Part shown: positions 6,719 through 15,858 of the stretch, piece by piece
Position numbering within the stretch: the stretch's first letter is position 1
Layout: each line of letters opens with the position of its first letter
Program-made: the position numbers and the translations under genes
The notes under the pieces: generated by a model
Database searches by the model: none
Told to the model about the DNA's origin: nothing
Seen by the model: the letters and a program-made list of their open reading frames with translations, nothing else
Assembly (NCBI RefSeq): GCF_001672775.1
Contig: NZ_LZKJ01000197.1
Location: 50,347-114,346, forward strand
DNA from: Mycobacterium kyorinense
GTDB taxonomy: Bacteria > Actinomycetota > Actinomycetes > Mycobacteriales > Mycobacteriaceae
DNA: 64,000 nucleotides
Direction of reading: 5' to 3'

Positions 6719-9193
6719 TCAGTCGGCGTCCCCGACGTCGTCCCCGCCGCCGCGGATGGACGTCAGCGTCGCGGCCAGCTCGTCGGGTTTGACCAGCACC
6801 TCTCGGGCCTTGGACCCCTCGGAGGGCCCGACGATGCCGCGGGTCTCCATCAGGTCCATCAACCGGCCGGCCTTGGCAAAGCCCACCCGCAGTTTGCGCT
6901 GCAGCATCGAGGTGGAGCCGAATTGGCTCGACACCACCAGCTCGACGGCCTGCAGGAACACGTCCATGTCGTCGCCGATGTCGGGGTCGACATCCTTGCG
7001 CTCCCCGGTGGGCTTGGCGGTGGTGACGCCGTCGGTGTACTCGGGTTCGGCTTGCTCCTTGCACGCGGCGACGACGGCGTGGATCTCCTCGTCGGTGATG
7101 AACGCCCCCTGCAGGCGGAGCGGTTTGCCCGCCCCCATCGGCAGGAACAGACCGTCGCCCATCCCGATCAGCTTCTCGGCACCCGCCTGGTCCAGGATCA
7201 CCCGGGAGTCGGTCAGCGACGACGTGGCGAACGCCAGCCGCGACGGCACGTTGGTCTTGATCAGGCCGGTGACCACGTCGACCGACGGCCGCTGGGTGGC
7301 CAGCACCAGATGGATACCGGCCGCGCGGGCCTTCTGGGTGATCCGCACGATCGCGTCCTCGACGTCGCGGGGGGCGGTCATCATCAAATCGGCCAGCTCG
7401 TCGACGATGGCCACCACATACGGGTAGGGCCGGTACTCGCGCTGGCTGCCCAACGGCGCGGTGATGGCACCGGAGCGCACCTTGTCGTTGAAGTCGTCGA
7501 TGTGGCGCACCCGGGAGGCCTGCATGTCCTGGTAGCGCTGCTCCATCTCCTCGACCAGCCACGCCAGCGCCGCGGCCGCCTTCTTGGGCTGAGTGATGAT
7601 CGGGGTGATCAGGTGCGGAATGCCTTCATACGGCGTGAGTTCCACCATCTTCGGGTCGATCAGGATCATCCTGACCTCCTCGGGGGTGGCCCGCGCCAGC
7701 AACGACACCAGCATGGAGTTGACGAAGCTGGACTTGCCGGATCCGGTCGAGCCGGCCACCAGCAGGTGCGGCATCTTGGCCAGGTTGGCGCTGATGAAGT
7801 CGCCTTCGATGTCCTTGCCCAGACCGATGACCAGCGGATGGTGGTCGCGACGGGTCTCGCGTGCGGTGAGCACGTCGGCCAGTCGCACCATTTCCCGGTC
7901 GGTGTTGGGCACCTCGATGCCGACGGCGGATTTACCGGGGATCGGGGCCAGCATCCGGACACTCTCGGTGGCCACCGCGTAGGCGATATTGCGGTGCAGC
8001 GCAGTGATTTTCTCGACCTTGACGCCCGGACCGAGTTCGACTTCGTAGCGGGTGACAGTGGGCCCCCGGGTGCAACCGGTCACCGCCGCGTCGACCTTGA
8101 ACTGCTGCAGCACCGACGTGATCGCGTCGACCATCTGCTCGTTGGCGGCGCTGCGCCGCTTCGGCGGGTCGCCGGCGATCAGCAAACTCAATGACGGCAG
8201 CGTGTACGGTCCCTCGACGACCCGGTCGGTGACCTGCGGTTCGCGCTTGGGTTTGCGCCGGCTGCGCGCGACGGCAGGCTCCGGAACGGTTGGAGTGTCG
8301 TCGGCGGCCACGGGCTGGTCGCGGGACGGCCAGGCCTGTGGTTCGTCGTCGCCGTAGGCCGCCGGGTCGTCGTAGTAGCCGTCGGAAAAGTCCTCCGGCA
8401 CAGCATCGTCGGCTTCGGGCTCGTCGTAGTCGGACTCGTCGGGATAGTCGTAGCCGAACATCCGGGTGCCGAACATGGCGCGCACCGTGTCGGGCACCTC
8501 GCGAATCGTGGTGCCGGTCAATAGCAGCAGGCCGAACAGTGCGGCGATGAACAGCAGCGGCGCAGCAATCCACTTGCTCAATCCGTCCGAGAGCGGTCCC
8601 CCGATGGCGAACCCGATAAAGCCCGCCGCGTGCTGGCGGGCCTGCGGCGCACCCGGTGAGCCGGCCCACAGATGCCACAGCCCCAGCACCGGCAGCACAA
8701 CCATTGCCGAACCGAGCACCAGCCGCGGCCGGGCATCCGGGTCGGGCTCGGTACGCATCAGCAGCACCGCCGCCGCGGCAGTGACCACCGGCAGCAGCAC
8801 GACGGCCGATCCGATGAACGTCCGCAACACCGAGTCGACCCACGCCCCCACCGGGCGGGCGGCATCGAACCACGAGCTGGCGGCGATGACGACGGCAAGC
8901 GCCAGCAGAGCCAGCGCGATGCCGTCGCGGCGGTGGCCCGGATCGATGTCGCGGGCCCGGCCCACCGACCGCGCCGCGCTGCCGGTGCCCTTGGCCAGCA
9001 TCAGCCATCCGGCGCGCATCGCTCGCCCGCAGGTCAGCCCGGCCGTGGCAACCAGCGACGGGTTGCGGCGCTTGGCCGGCGCCGACGGCCGGCGCCGTGG
9101 CGATGCTGGGCGCGCGGGCCGGCCGCCGCGCCGCGACGTGGCCTTTGACCTGCTCGTTCGGGTGCCGGATCGGGCCACGGTCTTACTCGCCAT
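6719..9193 (-). CDS. ftsK: FtsK, DNA translocase for chromosome segregation at division
   Basis: An 824-residue FtsK/SpoIIIE protein. A basic Ser/Arg-rich N-terminus is followed by four hydrophobic segments (about residues 90-225), an acidic linker (YDYPDESDYDEPEADD) and a motor domain with Walker A GSTGSGKSS (K487), a Walker B region AIVDELADLMM, and the C-terminal winged-helix gamma domain (SSQFGSTSMLQRKLRVGFAKA), which reads KOPS sites. It pumps DNA through the septum and activates XerCD. The ATG at 9193 has a TAGGCT -10 box 7 nt upstream, so the gene is probably leaderless. Confidence 0.95.
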   Translation of the reverse strand: MASKTVARSGTRTSRSKATSRRGGRPARPASPRRRPSAPAKRRNPSLVATAGLTCGRAMRAGWLMLAKGTGSAARSVGRARDIDPGHRRDGIALALLALAVVIAASSWFDAARPVGAWVDSVLRTFIGSAVVLLPVVTAAAAVLLMRTEPDPDARPRLVLGSAMVVLPVLGLWHLWAGSPGAPQARQHAAGFIGFAIGGPLSDGLSKWIAAPLLFIAALFGLLLLTGTTIREVPDTVRAMFGTRMFGYDYPDESDYDEPEADDAVPEDFSDGYYDDPAAYGDDEPQAWPSRDQPVAADDTPTVPEPAVARSRRKPKREPQVTDRVVEGPYTLPSLSLLIAGDPPKRRSAANEQMVDAITSVLQQFKVDAAVTGCTRGPTVTRYEVELGPGVKVEKITALHRNIAYAVATESVRMLAPIPGKSAVGIEVPNTDREMVRLADVLTARETRRDHHPLVIGLGKDIEGDFISANLAKMPHLLVAGSTGSGKSSFVNSMLVSLLARATPEEVRMILIDPKMVELTPYEGIPHLITPIITQPKKAAAALAWLVEEMEQRYQDMQASRVRHIDDFNDKVRSGAITAPLGSQREYRPYPYVVAIVDELADLMMTAPRDVEDAIVRITQKARAAGIHLVLATQRPSVDVVTGLIKTNVPSRLAFATSSLTDSRVILDQAGAEKLIGMGDGLFLPMGAGKPLRLQGAFITDEEIHAVVAACKEQAEPEYTDGVTTAKPTGERKDVDPDIGDDMDVFLQAVELVVSSQFGSTSMLQRKLRVGFAKAGRLMDLMETRGIVGPSEGSKAREVLVKPDELAATLTSIRGGGDDVGDAD

Positions 9194-9206
9194 GCCGGCA
9201 AGCCTA
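9194..9206 (-). promoter_or_regulatory. Leaderless -10 box of ftsK
   Basis: TAGGCT on the minus strand (9201-9206), then 7 nt, then the ATG. Confidence 0.5.
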
Positions 9207-9327
9207 GTCGCAAATGCACCATCTGCACCATCCGCCACACTGGCAACCCGAACCTGGCCGCCTGGACCGCCGGAAAGCCTGAGTAGAGTGACAGCCGTCA
9301 CGTCAGCTACCTCGAGGAGCTTCCACC

Positions 9328-9642
9328 ATGCCCGTCGTCGTCGTCGCCACCCTCACCGTCAAGCCGGAGTCGGTCGACACCGTCCGCGACATCCTCAGCC
9401 GCGCGGTCACCGACGTGCACGGCGAACCGGGCTGCCAGCTGTACTCCCTGCACCAATCGGGCGAAACGTTCGTGTTCGTCGAGCAGTGGGCCGACGAAGA
9501 CGCGCTCAAAGCTCACAGCACCGCGCCTGCGATGGCGACGATGTTCAAGGACGCCGGCGAGCATCTGGCCGGTGCGCCCGACATCAAGATGCTGCAACCC
9601 GTCGTCGCCGGCGATCCGGCCAAGGGTCAGCTACGTCCCTGA
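9328..9642 (+). CDS. Antibiotic biosynthesis monooxygenase (ABM) domain protein (Rv2749-like)
   Basis: A 104-residue ferredoxin-like protein of the ABM/YgiN superfamily. It begins MPVVVVATLTVKPE and has the family patterns EPGCQLYSLHQS and FVFVEQWADEDALKAH. Members are small quinol or polyketide monooxygenases, or degrade heme; none of these activities can be assigned here. A GAGGAG ribosome site precedes the ATG, with TAGAGT (9284-9289) as a possible -10 box. The stop overlaps the next start as ATGA-type coupling with the SDR gene. Confidence 0.8.
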   Translation: MPVVVVATLTVKPESVDTVRDILSRAVTDVHGEPGCQLYSLHQSGETFVFVEQWADEDALKAHSTAPAMATMFKDAGEHLAGAPDIKMLQPVVAGDPAKGQLRP

Positions 9643-10463
9643 TGGGCCGTCCTCTCGCCGGCAAAGTCGCGCTGATCACGGGCGCCGCACGCGGCCAGGG
9701 CCGCGCCCATGCGGTGCGACTGGCCGCCGACGGCGCCGACATCATCGCCGTCGACCTGTGCGATCGAATCCCGAGCGTGCCGTATCCGCTGGCCACCGCC
9801 GCCGATCTGGCCGCCACGGTCAAGCTGGTCGAGGACACCGGAGCCCGCATCGTGGCCCGTCAAGGTGACGTGCGCGACCGCGACTCATTGGCCGCCGCGC
9901 TGCAGGCGGGCCTCGATGACCTCGGCCGGCTGGACATCGTGGTCGCCAACGCCGGTATCGCACCAATGCAGGCCGGCGCCGACGGCTGGCGCGACGTCAT
10001 CGATGTCAACCTCACCGGAGCTCATCACACCGTCGAAGTCGCGATACCGACGATGATCTCCCAAGGCGACGGCGGGTCGATCGTCTTGATCAGTTCGGCC
10101 GCCGGGCTTTCGGGCATCGGCAGCGCCGACGCCGGTTCCATCGGCTATGCCGCCGCCAAGCACGGCCTGGTCGGCCTGATGCGCGTCTACGCCAACCACC
10201 TTGCGCCGCATAGTATTCGGGTCAACTCGGTGCACCCGTCCGGTGTCGACACCCCGATGATCAACAACGAGTTCACCCGCCGATGGTTGGCCGATCTGGT
10301 CGCCGAGTCCGGTGCACCGCCGGACATGGGCAACGCGTTGCCCGTGCAGGTGTTGCAGCCCGATGACATCGCGAACGCGGTGGCATGGCTGGTTTCCGAC
10401 CAAGCCCGCTACGTCACCGGGATCACGCTGCCGGTCGACGCGGGCTTTTTGAACAAGCGCTAG
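9642..10463 (+). CDS. SDR-family oxidoreductase with mycofactocin-type insert (Rv2750-like)
   Basis: A 273-residue short-chain dehydrogenase. It has the cofactor motif TGAARGQGRAHAVRLA (about residues 14-29), an NAG motif, a catalytic Ser in the ISSAAG strand and YAAAK (Y-x-x-x-K). The longer loop after AVDLCDRIPSVPYPLATAADL is typical of actinobacterial SDRs that hold NAD tightly and are linked to mycofactocin as external electron acceptor. That last point is family knowledge, not proved here. The start overlaps the ABM gene stop, and the gene is 2 bp from the methyltransferase gene. Confidence 0.85.
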   Translation: MGRPLAGKVALITGAARGQGRAHAVRLAADGADIIAVDLCDRIPSVPYPLATAADLAATVKLVEDTGARIVARQGDVRDRDSLAAALQAGLDDLGRLDIVVANAGIAPMQAGADGWRDVIDVNLTGAHHTVEVAIPTMISQGDGGSIVLISSAAGLSGIGSADAGSIGYAAAKHGLVGLMRVYANHLAPHSIRVNSVHPSGVDTPMINNEFTRRWLADLVAESGAPPDMGNALPVQVLQPDDIANAVAWLVSDQARYVTGITLPVDAGFLNKR

Positions 10464-10465
10464 CG

Positions 10466-11338
10466 ATGGCGCGAAACCCCGCGGCCCAGACCGCTTTCGG
10501 CCCGCTGGCGCTGGCGGCCATCGAACAGCACGAACCGCCGGACAAGCGGTTGGTCAACGACGACTTGGCGGCCCGATTCCTGCCGGCACCCACGCGGTGG
10601 CTGGTCGCCGCGCTGCGCCCGGCGCCGCTGCGACGACTGCTGATGGCCGGCATGGAGCGCAGCGGCCCGGGACTGTGGACCAACCTCGCCTGCCGTAAGC
10701 ACTACATCGCCGACAAGCTCGACGAGGCGCTGGAGGGCATCGACGCCGTGGTCGTCCTTGGCGCCGGGTTGGACACTCGCGCTTATCATTTGGCGCAGTA
10801 CACCGCGATCCCGGTCTTCGAAGTCGATCAGCCGGTCAACATCGCTCGCAAGGCGGCGGCGGTACAGCGGGTGCTGGGCGAGCAACCACGCTCGGTCCGG
10901 TTGGTGCCGGTGGACTTCGAGCATGACGACCTGCTCACCGTGTTGGCCGGAGTCGGCTATCGAACCGACTATCGGACGTTTTTCATCTGGGAGGGCGTGA
11001 CGCAATATCTCACCGCCAACGCCGTACATGCCACGCTGGCAGGACTGCGACCCGTCGCATCGGGTAGCCGGCTGGCGTTCACCTATGTTCGGCCCGATTT
11101 CATCGACGGCACCAACCTGTACGGCGCCAAGTCGTTGTACCGCAAGGTTCGGCAGCGTCGCCAACTGTGGCACTTCGGGCTTCAGCCGACCGAGGTGGCG
11201 CCGTTTCTCGACCAGTTCGGTTGGCGGCTGATCGAGCAGGTAGGGCCCGAAGAGCTGGTCCGGCGTTACGTCGAGCCGACCGGCCGCAACCTCGCCGCGT
11301 CGCAGATCGAGTGGTCGGCGTACGCCGAGAAGCGTTGA
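10466..11338 (+). CDS. SAM-dependent methyltransferase, leucine carboxyl methyltransferase type (Rv2751-like)
   Basis: A 290-residue member of the PPM1/LCMT-like methyltransferase family, of which mycobacteria have many paralogues. It shows RKHYIADKLDEAL and the SAM loop VVVLGAGLDTRAYHL (about residues 94-108), EVDQP for ribose binding and FIWEGVTQYL (about residue 173), all typical of the family. Substrate unknown. It is the third gene of an operon with the ABM and SDR genes and ends convergent with RNase J, with 15 bp between them. Confidence 0.85.
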   Translation: MARNPAAQTAFGPLALAAIEQHEPPDKRLVNDDLAARFLPAPTRWLVAALRPAPLRRLLMAGMERSGPGLWTNLACRKHYIADKLDEALEGIDAVVVLGAGLDTRAYHLAQYTAIPVFEVDQPVNIARKAAAVQRVLGEQPRSVRLVPVDFEHDDLLTVLAGVGYRTDYRTFFIWEGVTQYLTANAVHATLAGLRPVASGSRLAFTYVRPDFIDGTNLYGAKSLYRKVRQRRQLWHFGLQPTEVAPFLDQFGWRLIEQVGPEELVRRYVEPTGRNLAASQIEWSAYAEKR

Positions 11339-11353
11339 GATTGCGTCTGCGGC

Positions 11354-13030
11354 TCAAATTTCCAGCACCGTCGGCACGATCATCGGCTGGCGACGGTAGG
11401 TTTCACCCACCCACTTGCCGACCGTGCGCCGCACCGCTTGGGCGATCCGGGCTGGGTCGGTGACGTTCTCGGCCGCCAGCGATTCCAGTTCGGCCTCGAC
11501 CTTGCGCACGGCGGGCTCGAGCGCCTTGGGGTCTTCGGAGAATCCGCGCGAATACAGGTGCGGCAATGCGGCGGGCTGACCGGTGCCGCGGCGCACCACG
11601 ACGGTGACGGCGACGAAGCCCGATGACAGGATGAGCCGTTCACCCAGGGTGATGTCGCCGACGTCGCCGGTGATCAGCCCGTCGACGAACATCTTGCCGA
11701 CCGGCACCGCACCGGCGATGGTGGCTTTGCCGGCCACAAGATCGACGCTCACGCCGTTCTCGGCCAACAGGATCGACTCCTCGGGCACCCCGGTGCGAGC
11801 AGCCAGTGCGGCGTTGGCGCGCAGCATTCGCCAGGTCCCGTGTACCGGCATGACCTGGCGAGGCCGCACCCCGTTATAGAGGAACAGCAACTCACCCGCG
11901 TAAGCGTGCCCCGAAACATGCACTCGCACTTGTTGATTGGTGACAACGCGAGCGCCGATCTTCGACAGGGCGTCGATGACTCCGTACACGGCTTCTTCGT
12001 TACCCGGTATCAGCGACGACGACAAGATGATCAGGTCGTCGGCACTCAGCGTGATGCTGCGGTGTTCGCCACGCGACATCCGCGACAGCGCTGACATCGG
12101 CTCGCCCTGAGTGCCGGTGGTAATCAACACCACCCGTTCGGGTGGCATCATTTCCGCCGCCCCGATGTCGAGCAGATTCGAGTCGTCCACCCGCAAAAAC
12201 CCGAGCTCGCGGGCGATGCCCATGTTGCGGACCATGGAACGCCCGACGAACGACACCCGCCGGTCCAATGCCACTGCCGCGTCGATGATCTGCTGCACCC
12301 GGTCCACGTTGGAGGCAAAGCACGCGACGATCACCCGGCCCTCGGCGCCGCGGATCAACCGGTGCAGCGTCGGGCCGACCTCGCTTTCCGACGGCCCGAC
12401 GCCGGGAATCTCGGCGTTGGTCGAATCACACAGAAACAGGTCCACCCCATCGGCACCGAGCCGCGACATACCGGGCAGGTCGGTGGGGCGCCCGTCGAGC
12501 GGCAACTGGTCGAGCTTGATGTCACCAGTGTGCAGAACGGTTCCCGCGCCCGTGCGCACCGCGATCGCCAGCGCATCGGGGATCGAATGGTTGACCGCGA
12601 AGTACTCGCACTCGAACACCCCGTGAGTGCTACGCATGCCCTCGGCGACTTCGATGAACACCGGCTTGAGCTGGTGTTCACGACATTTCGCGGCGACCAA
12701 GGCCAAGGTGAACTTCGAGCCGACGACCGGAATGTCGGGGCGCAGCTTGAGCAGGAACGGGATTGCCCCGATGTGGTCTTCGTGGGCGTGGGTCAACACC
12801 AGCGCCTCGACTTCGTCGAGTCGCTCTTCGATATGCCGCAGGTCCGGCAGGATCAGATCGACGGCGGGCTCGTCGTGGGTGGGAAACATGACTCCGCAGT
12901 CGATGATCAGCAGTCGGCCGAGATGCTCGAAAACCGTCATGTTGCGGCCGATTTCGCTGATCCCGCCCAGCGCAGTAACCCGTAGTCCGCCAGTGGTCAA
13001 CGGTCCTGGCGGAGAAAGCTCTAGATCCAC
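11354..13030 (-). CDS. rnj: Ribonuclease J
   Basis: A 558-residue metallo-beta-lactamase/beta-CASP nuclease (Rv2752c) with 5'-exo and endonuclease activity in mRNA decay and rRNA maturation. The metal motif HAHEDHIG lies at residues 81-88, and further ligands in FAVNHSIPD, HTGDIKLD and VHVSGHA. The C-terminal domain extends to VPTVLEI. The start is GTG at 13030, 7 bp after dapA stops, so dapA and rnj form one transcript. PNPase, which works with RNase J in the mycobacterial degradosome, is encoded further right. Confidence 0.95.
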   Translation of the reverse strand: MDLELSPPGPLTTGGLRVTALGGISEIGRNMTVFEHLGRLLIIDCGVMFPTHDEPAVDLILPDLRHIEERLDEVEALVLTHAHEDHIGAIPFLLKLRPDIPVVGSKFTLALVAAKCREHQLKPVFIEVAEGMRSTHGVFECEYFAVNHSIPDALAIAVRTGAGTVLHTGDIKLDQLPLDGRPTDLPGMSRLGADGVDLFLCDSTNAEIPGVGPSESEVGPTLHRLIRGAEGRVIVACFASNVDRVQQIIDAAVALDRRVSFVGRSMVRNMGIARELGFLRVDDSNLLDIGAAEMMPPERVVLITTGTQGEPMSALSRMSRGEHRSITLSADDLIILSSSLIPGNEEAVYGVIDALSKIGARVVTNQQVRVHVSGHAYAGELLFLYNGVRPRQVMPVHGTWRMLRANAALAARTGVPEESILLAENGVSVDLVAGKATIAGAVPVGKMFVDGLITGDVGDITLGERLILSSGFVAVTVVVRRGTGQPAALPHLYSRGFSEDPKALEPAVRKVEAELESLAAENVTDPARIAQAVRRTVGKWVGETYRRQPMIVPTVLEI

Positions 13031-13037
13031 TTGGGGG

Positions 13038-13940
13038 TCACCTGAGCACTGAGGCCGCGCGCATGTCGGCAGCCAACGCCTCGACTTGCTCCGGGCTGGC
13101 CGGCACTTGTGGCAGCCGGGGGTCGCCGACCTCGATGCCCTGCAACCGCAGCCCCGTCTTGGACATCGTCACTCCGCCCAGCCGGCTCATCGCATCGCAC
13201 AGTGGGCTGAGCGCGACGTTGATCTTGCGGGCAGTGGCCACATCCCCGGATTGGAAGGCAGTCAACAAGTCTCGCAGTTGCCCTGCCGCGAAGTGAGAGA
13301 TCACGCTGATGAAGCCGGTCGCGCCCATCGCCAGCCACGGCAGGTTCAGCGCATCGTCGCCGGAGTAATAGGCCAGCCCGGTTTCGGCCATCAGCTGCGC
13401 GCCGGCATGCAGATCACCCTTGGCGTCTTTGATGCCGACGATGTTGGGGTGAGATGCCAACGCGCGGATGGTGTCGGGCTGGATCGGCACCACCGACCGC
13501 GGCGGGATGTCGTAGAGCACGACCGGCAGGGCGGTGGCGTCGGCGACGGCGGTGAAGTGCGCCAACAACCCGGCCTGCGACGGCCTCGAGTAGTACGGCG
13601 TGACGACCAGCAGCCCGTGGGCGCCCACGCCCGCGCACGCCTCGGCCAGCCGGACGCTGTGCTCGGTGTCATTGCTGCCTGCGCCGGCGATGACACGGGC
13701 ACGATCACCGACCGCTTCCAACACCGCCCGCAGCAGCGTGAGCTTCTCGTAGTCGGCAGTGGTGGGCGACTCACCGGTGGTGCCGGACAGCACCAGACCG
13801 TCACAACCGGCGTCGACGAGGTGGTTGGCCAGTCGTGCGGCCGCCACGGTGTCCACCGAGCCGTCCGAACCGAACGGCGTCACCATCGCGGTCAGGACGG
13901 TGCCCAGGCGCGTCCGCGCGTCGAAGCCGGCTGTGCTCAC
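13038..13940 (-). CDS. dapA: DapA, 4-hydroxy-tetrahydrodipicolinate synthase
   Basis: A 300-residue class I aldolase-type TIM barrel that condenses pyruvate with aspartate semialdehyde in the lysine/diaminopimelate pathway. The Schiff-base lysine is K171 in IVGIKDAKGD, the catalytic Tyr is Y143 in LYDIPPRS, and the GTTGESPT motif is at residues 53-60. The GTG at 13940 gives the M. tuberculosis length and has a TAATCT -10 box 7 nt upstream, so it is probably leaderless. dapB for the next step is at 43.4 kb. Confidence 0.95.
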   Translation of the reverse strand: MSTAGFDARTRLGTVLTAMVTPFGSDGSVDTVAAARLANHLVDAGCDGLVLSGTTGESPTTADYEKLTLLRAVLEAVGDRARVIAGAGSNDTEHSVRLAEACAGVGAHGLLVVTPYYSRPSQAGLLAHFTAVADATALPVVLYDIPPRSVVPIQPDTIRALASHPNIVGIKDAKGDLHAGAQLMAETGLAYYSGDDALNLPWLAMGATGFISVISHFAAGQLRDLLTAFQSGDVATARKINVALSPLCDAMSRLGGVTMSKTGLRLQGIEVGDPRLPQVPASPEQVEALAADMRAASVLR

Positions 13941-13953
13941 GGCTTCTAGATTA
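13941..13953 (-). promoter_or_regulatory. Leaderless -10 box of dapA
   Basis: TAATCT on the minus strand (13948-13953) followed by 7 nt and the GTG start. Confidence 0.5.
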
Positions 13954-13990
13954 CCCGCCGGGTACAAGCCTCTCGCACGTCAGCGCTGTC

Positions 13991-14743
13991 TCAGGCTTCA
14001 GTAGCCAGCGGACTGGTCGCCACCTCTGTCCCGTCGGCCAACGTGGTGATCTGGAAGTCGGCGAAGACGGTCGGCGCAACCCCGGCTAGTTCCCGCAGGC
14101 AGGCGATGGCCAGCCGCCGGATCTCCACATCGGCGTGCTCGCTGGCCCGCACCGCGACGAAGTGCCGCCAGGCCCGGTAGTTGCCGGTGACCACGATGCG
14201 GGTTTCGGTGGCGCTGGGCAGCACCGCGCGGGCGGCTTGACGGGCCTGTTTGCGCCGCAAGACCGCATTGGGCTGGTCGGCGAACTTGGCTTCCAGCTTG
14301 GCCAGCAGTTCGGTGTAGACGGCCCGGCTGGTGTCGGCGGCCCGAGCCACGATCTGCTGCAGCTCCGGGTCGTCTTCGATGCCGGGCGGGATCACGACCT
14401 GTGCGTTCTTTTCGGGCACGTAGCGCTGCGACAGCTGCGAATAGGAGAAGTGCCGGTGGCGGATCAGCTCGTGGGTGCACGATCGGGAGATGCCGGTGAT
14501 GTAGAAGGACACGCTGGCGTGCTCGAGCACCGACAAATGCCCGACGTCGATGATGTGCTGGAGGTAGCCGGCGTTGGTCGCGGTCTTGGGGTTGGGCTTT
14601 GACCAGCTCTGGTAGCAGGCCCGGCCGGCGAATTCGACCAGCCCCTGACCGCCGTCGGCGTCGGTGCTCCATGGCACGTCCGGCGGCGCCAAGAACTCGG
14701 TCTTGGCGATCAATTGCACGCGCAGCGGCGCCGTCTCGGCCAC
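13991..14743 (-). CDS. thyX: ThyX, flavin-dependent thymidylate synthase
   Basis: A 250-residue enzyme that methylates dUMP using methylene-tetrahydrofolate and FADH2/NADPH. The ThyX signature RHRHFSYSQLS (R-H-R-x7-S) is at residues 95-105. It is near-identical to Rv2754c, including the end TLADGTEVATSPLATEA. The GTG at 14743 is fixed by length and by TAGGGT 7 nt upstream. The unrelated thymidylate synthase ThyA is also present at 25.9 kb, as in M. tuberculosis. An upstream stretch resembles the one before thyA. Confidence 0.96.
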   Translation of the reverse strand: MAETAPLRVQLIAKTEFLAPPDVPWSTDADGGQGLVEFAGRACYQSWSKPNPKTATNAGYLQHIIDVGHLSVLEHASVSFYITGISRSCTHELIRHRHFSYSQLSQRYVPEKNAQVVIPPGIEDDPELQQIVARAADTSRAVYTELLAKLEAKFADQPNAVLRRKQARQAARAVLPSATETRIVVTGNYRAWRHFVAVRASEHADVEIRRLAIACLRELAGVAPTVFADFQITTLADGTEVATSPLATEA

Positions 14744-14800
14744 GGCGCTCACCCTAGCGGCGATCGCAAACTCGGCGCAGCCGAGCGCCGCGGGTCGCCG
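14744..14800 (-). promoter_or_regulatory. Leaderless promoter of thyX with a sequence shared with the thyA promoter
   Basis: TAGGGT (14751-14756, minus strand) lies 7 nt before the GTG. The flanking stretch (about 14753-14800) is about 88 percent identical by eye to 26723-26770 upstream of thyA, in the same orientation and at the same distance from the start codon. Confidence 0.55.
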
Positions 14801-14805
14801 CCAAC

Positions 14806-15858
14806 CTAGCGCCACCGGGCCCATACATAGGGCACCAGCGCCCGCAGGAAGTCCAAGTCGGGGCCGGGTTTCGCGTCGGCGAACGCCTGCTCGAAATACT
14901 CCTCGGCGACCAACAGAATGCCCTCGGCGAACTCGCTGGTGTATGCGATGCTGCCGTAGCTGTCCATCAGGGTGCGCACTCGGTGCACCAACTCAGTCGA
15001 TCGCTCAGATCGACTGAGGTGCAAGTAATCTCGCACCACTTCGAGGTCGCGGCCGTCGGCGACGGACAGTAGATGAACCAGCGGCAGGGTCCGCTTGCCT
15101 TCGTAGAGGTCGCCGAGAATCTCCTTGCCGTAAACCCGTTCGTCGCCGACCAGGTTTAACAAGTCGTCACGGATCTGGAAAGCCGCACCGAAATGAAACC
15201 CGAACCGCACCAGCGGATCGAGGTGCGCTGTGCCGCGAGAGCCCACCATCGCACCCACCCGCAGCGGATGGATGGTGGTGTACCAGCAGGTCTTGTGCAT
15301 GATCAGATGCAGGTAGTCGTCCGGCCGCAGATCCTCGACCTTGTCCAGCTGCCAGCCCACCTCGAGCGCCTGCCCTTCCAGGGTGCGCATCGCCATGGTG
15401 TCGAACTCGGCCCACACCAACTCGGCTAGGTCGCGGTCGAGCCGCCGGGTCGCCCGCCGCAGCACCTGCCCGGCCACCACCGCCAACGCATCGCCGGCAT
15501 TCAGCGCTGCGGCTATTCCGTGCGTGGCCGCCAGAGTCGGTCTGCCGCGGCGCATTTCACTGCCGTCGGCAACATCGTCGTGCACCAGAAATGCGTTGTG
15601 CAGCAATTCAATTGTCACCGCCAGACCCAGCAGTTCGTCCGAGTCCGCGCCGAACGCGCGGCCGGCCGACAGGCACAGCGCGGGTCGCAACGCCTTGCCC
15701 GGGCGGGACGGATACTCGCGCATCGGCGCGTAGAGCCATTGGCTGGGTTCGCCGTCGGGCATCGCGTCGAGCATCGACCGGCGGACCAGCTTGGCAACCT
15801 CGCGCAGCCGCTCGTCGACGCCCGACACCAATTGGGTGCGATCGGCGGTGCTGGTCAT
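14806..15858 (-). CDS. Polyprenyl diphosphate synthase (trans-isoprenyl, GGPP/FPP-type)
   Basis: A 350-residue trans-prenyltransferase of the polyprenyl synthetase family. The first Asp-rich motif is DDVAD (residues 94-98, in LLHNAFLVHDDVADG), followed by MRRGRPT. The second motif is FQIRDDLLNL, so DDxxN rather than DDxxD, followed by GDLYEGKRTLPL. It chains isopentenyl diphosphate onto an allylic primer; product length cannot be told from sequence with certainty. The ATG at 15858 overlaps the preceding unknown gene as ATGA. It belongs to the divergent block that ends in a phytoene desaturase-like FAD enzyme, suggesting a dedicated isoprenoid product. Confidence 0.87.
   Translation of the reverse strand: MTSTADRTQLVSGVDERLREVAKLVRRSMLDAMPDGEPSQWLYAPMREYPSRPGKALRPALCLSAGRAFGADSDELLGLAVTIELLHNAFLVHDDVADGSEMRRGRPTLAATHGIAAALNAGDALAVVAGQVLRRATRRLDRDLAELVWAEFDTMAMRTLEGQALEVGWQLDKVEDLRPDDYLHLIMHKTCWYTTIHPLRVGAMVGSRGTAHLDPLVRFGFHFGAAFQIRDDLLNLVGDERVYGKEILGDLYEGKRTLPLVHLLSVADGRDLEVVRDYLHLSRSERSTELVHRVRTLMDSYGSIAYTSEFAEGILLVAEEYFEQAFADAKPGPDLDFLRALVPYVWARWR

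Noticed and set aside
6632..8194. Long plus-strand open frame antisense to ftsK (520 codons)
   Set aside because: It is the GC-rich shadow of ftsK: no homology, Arg/His/Gly-rich, no ribosome site.
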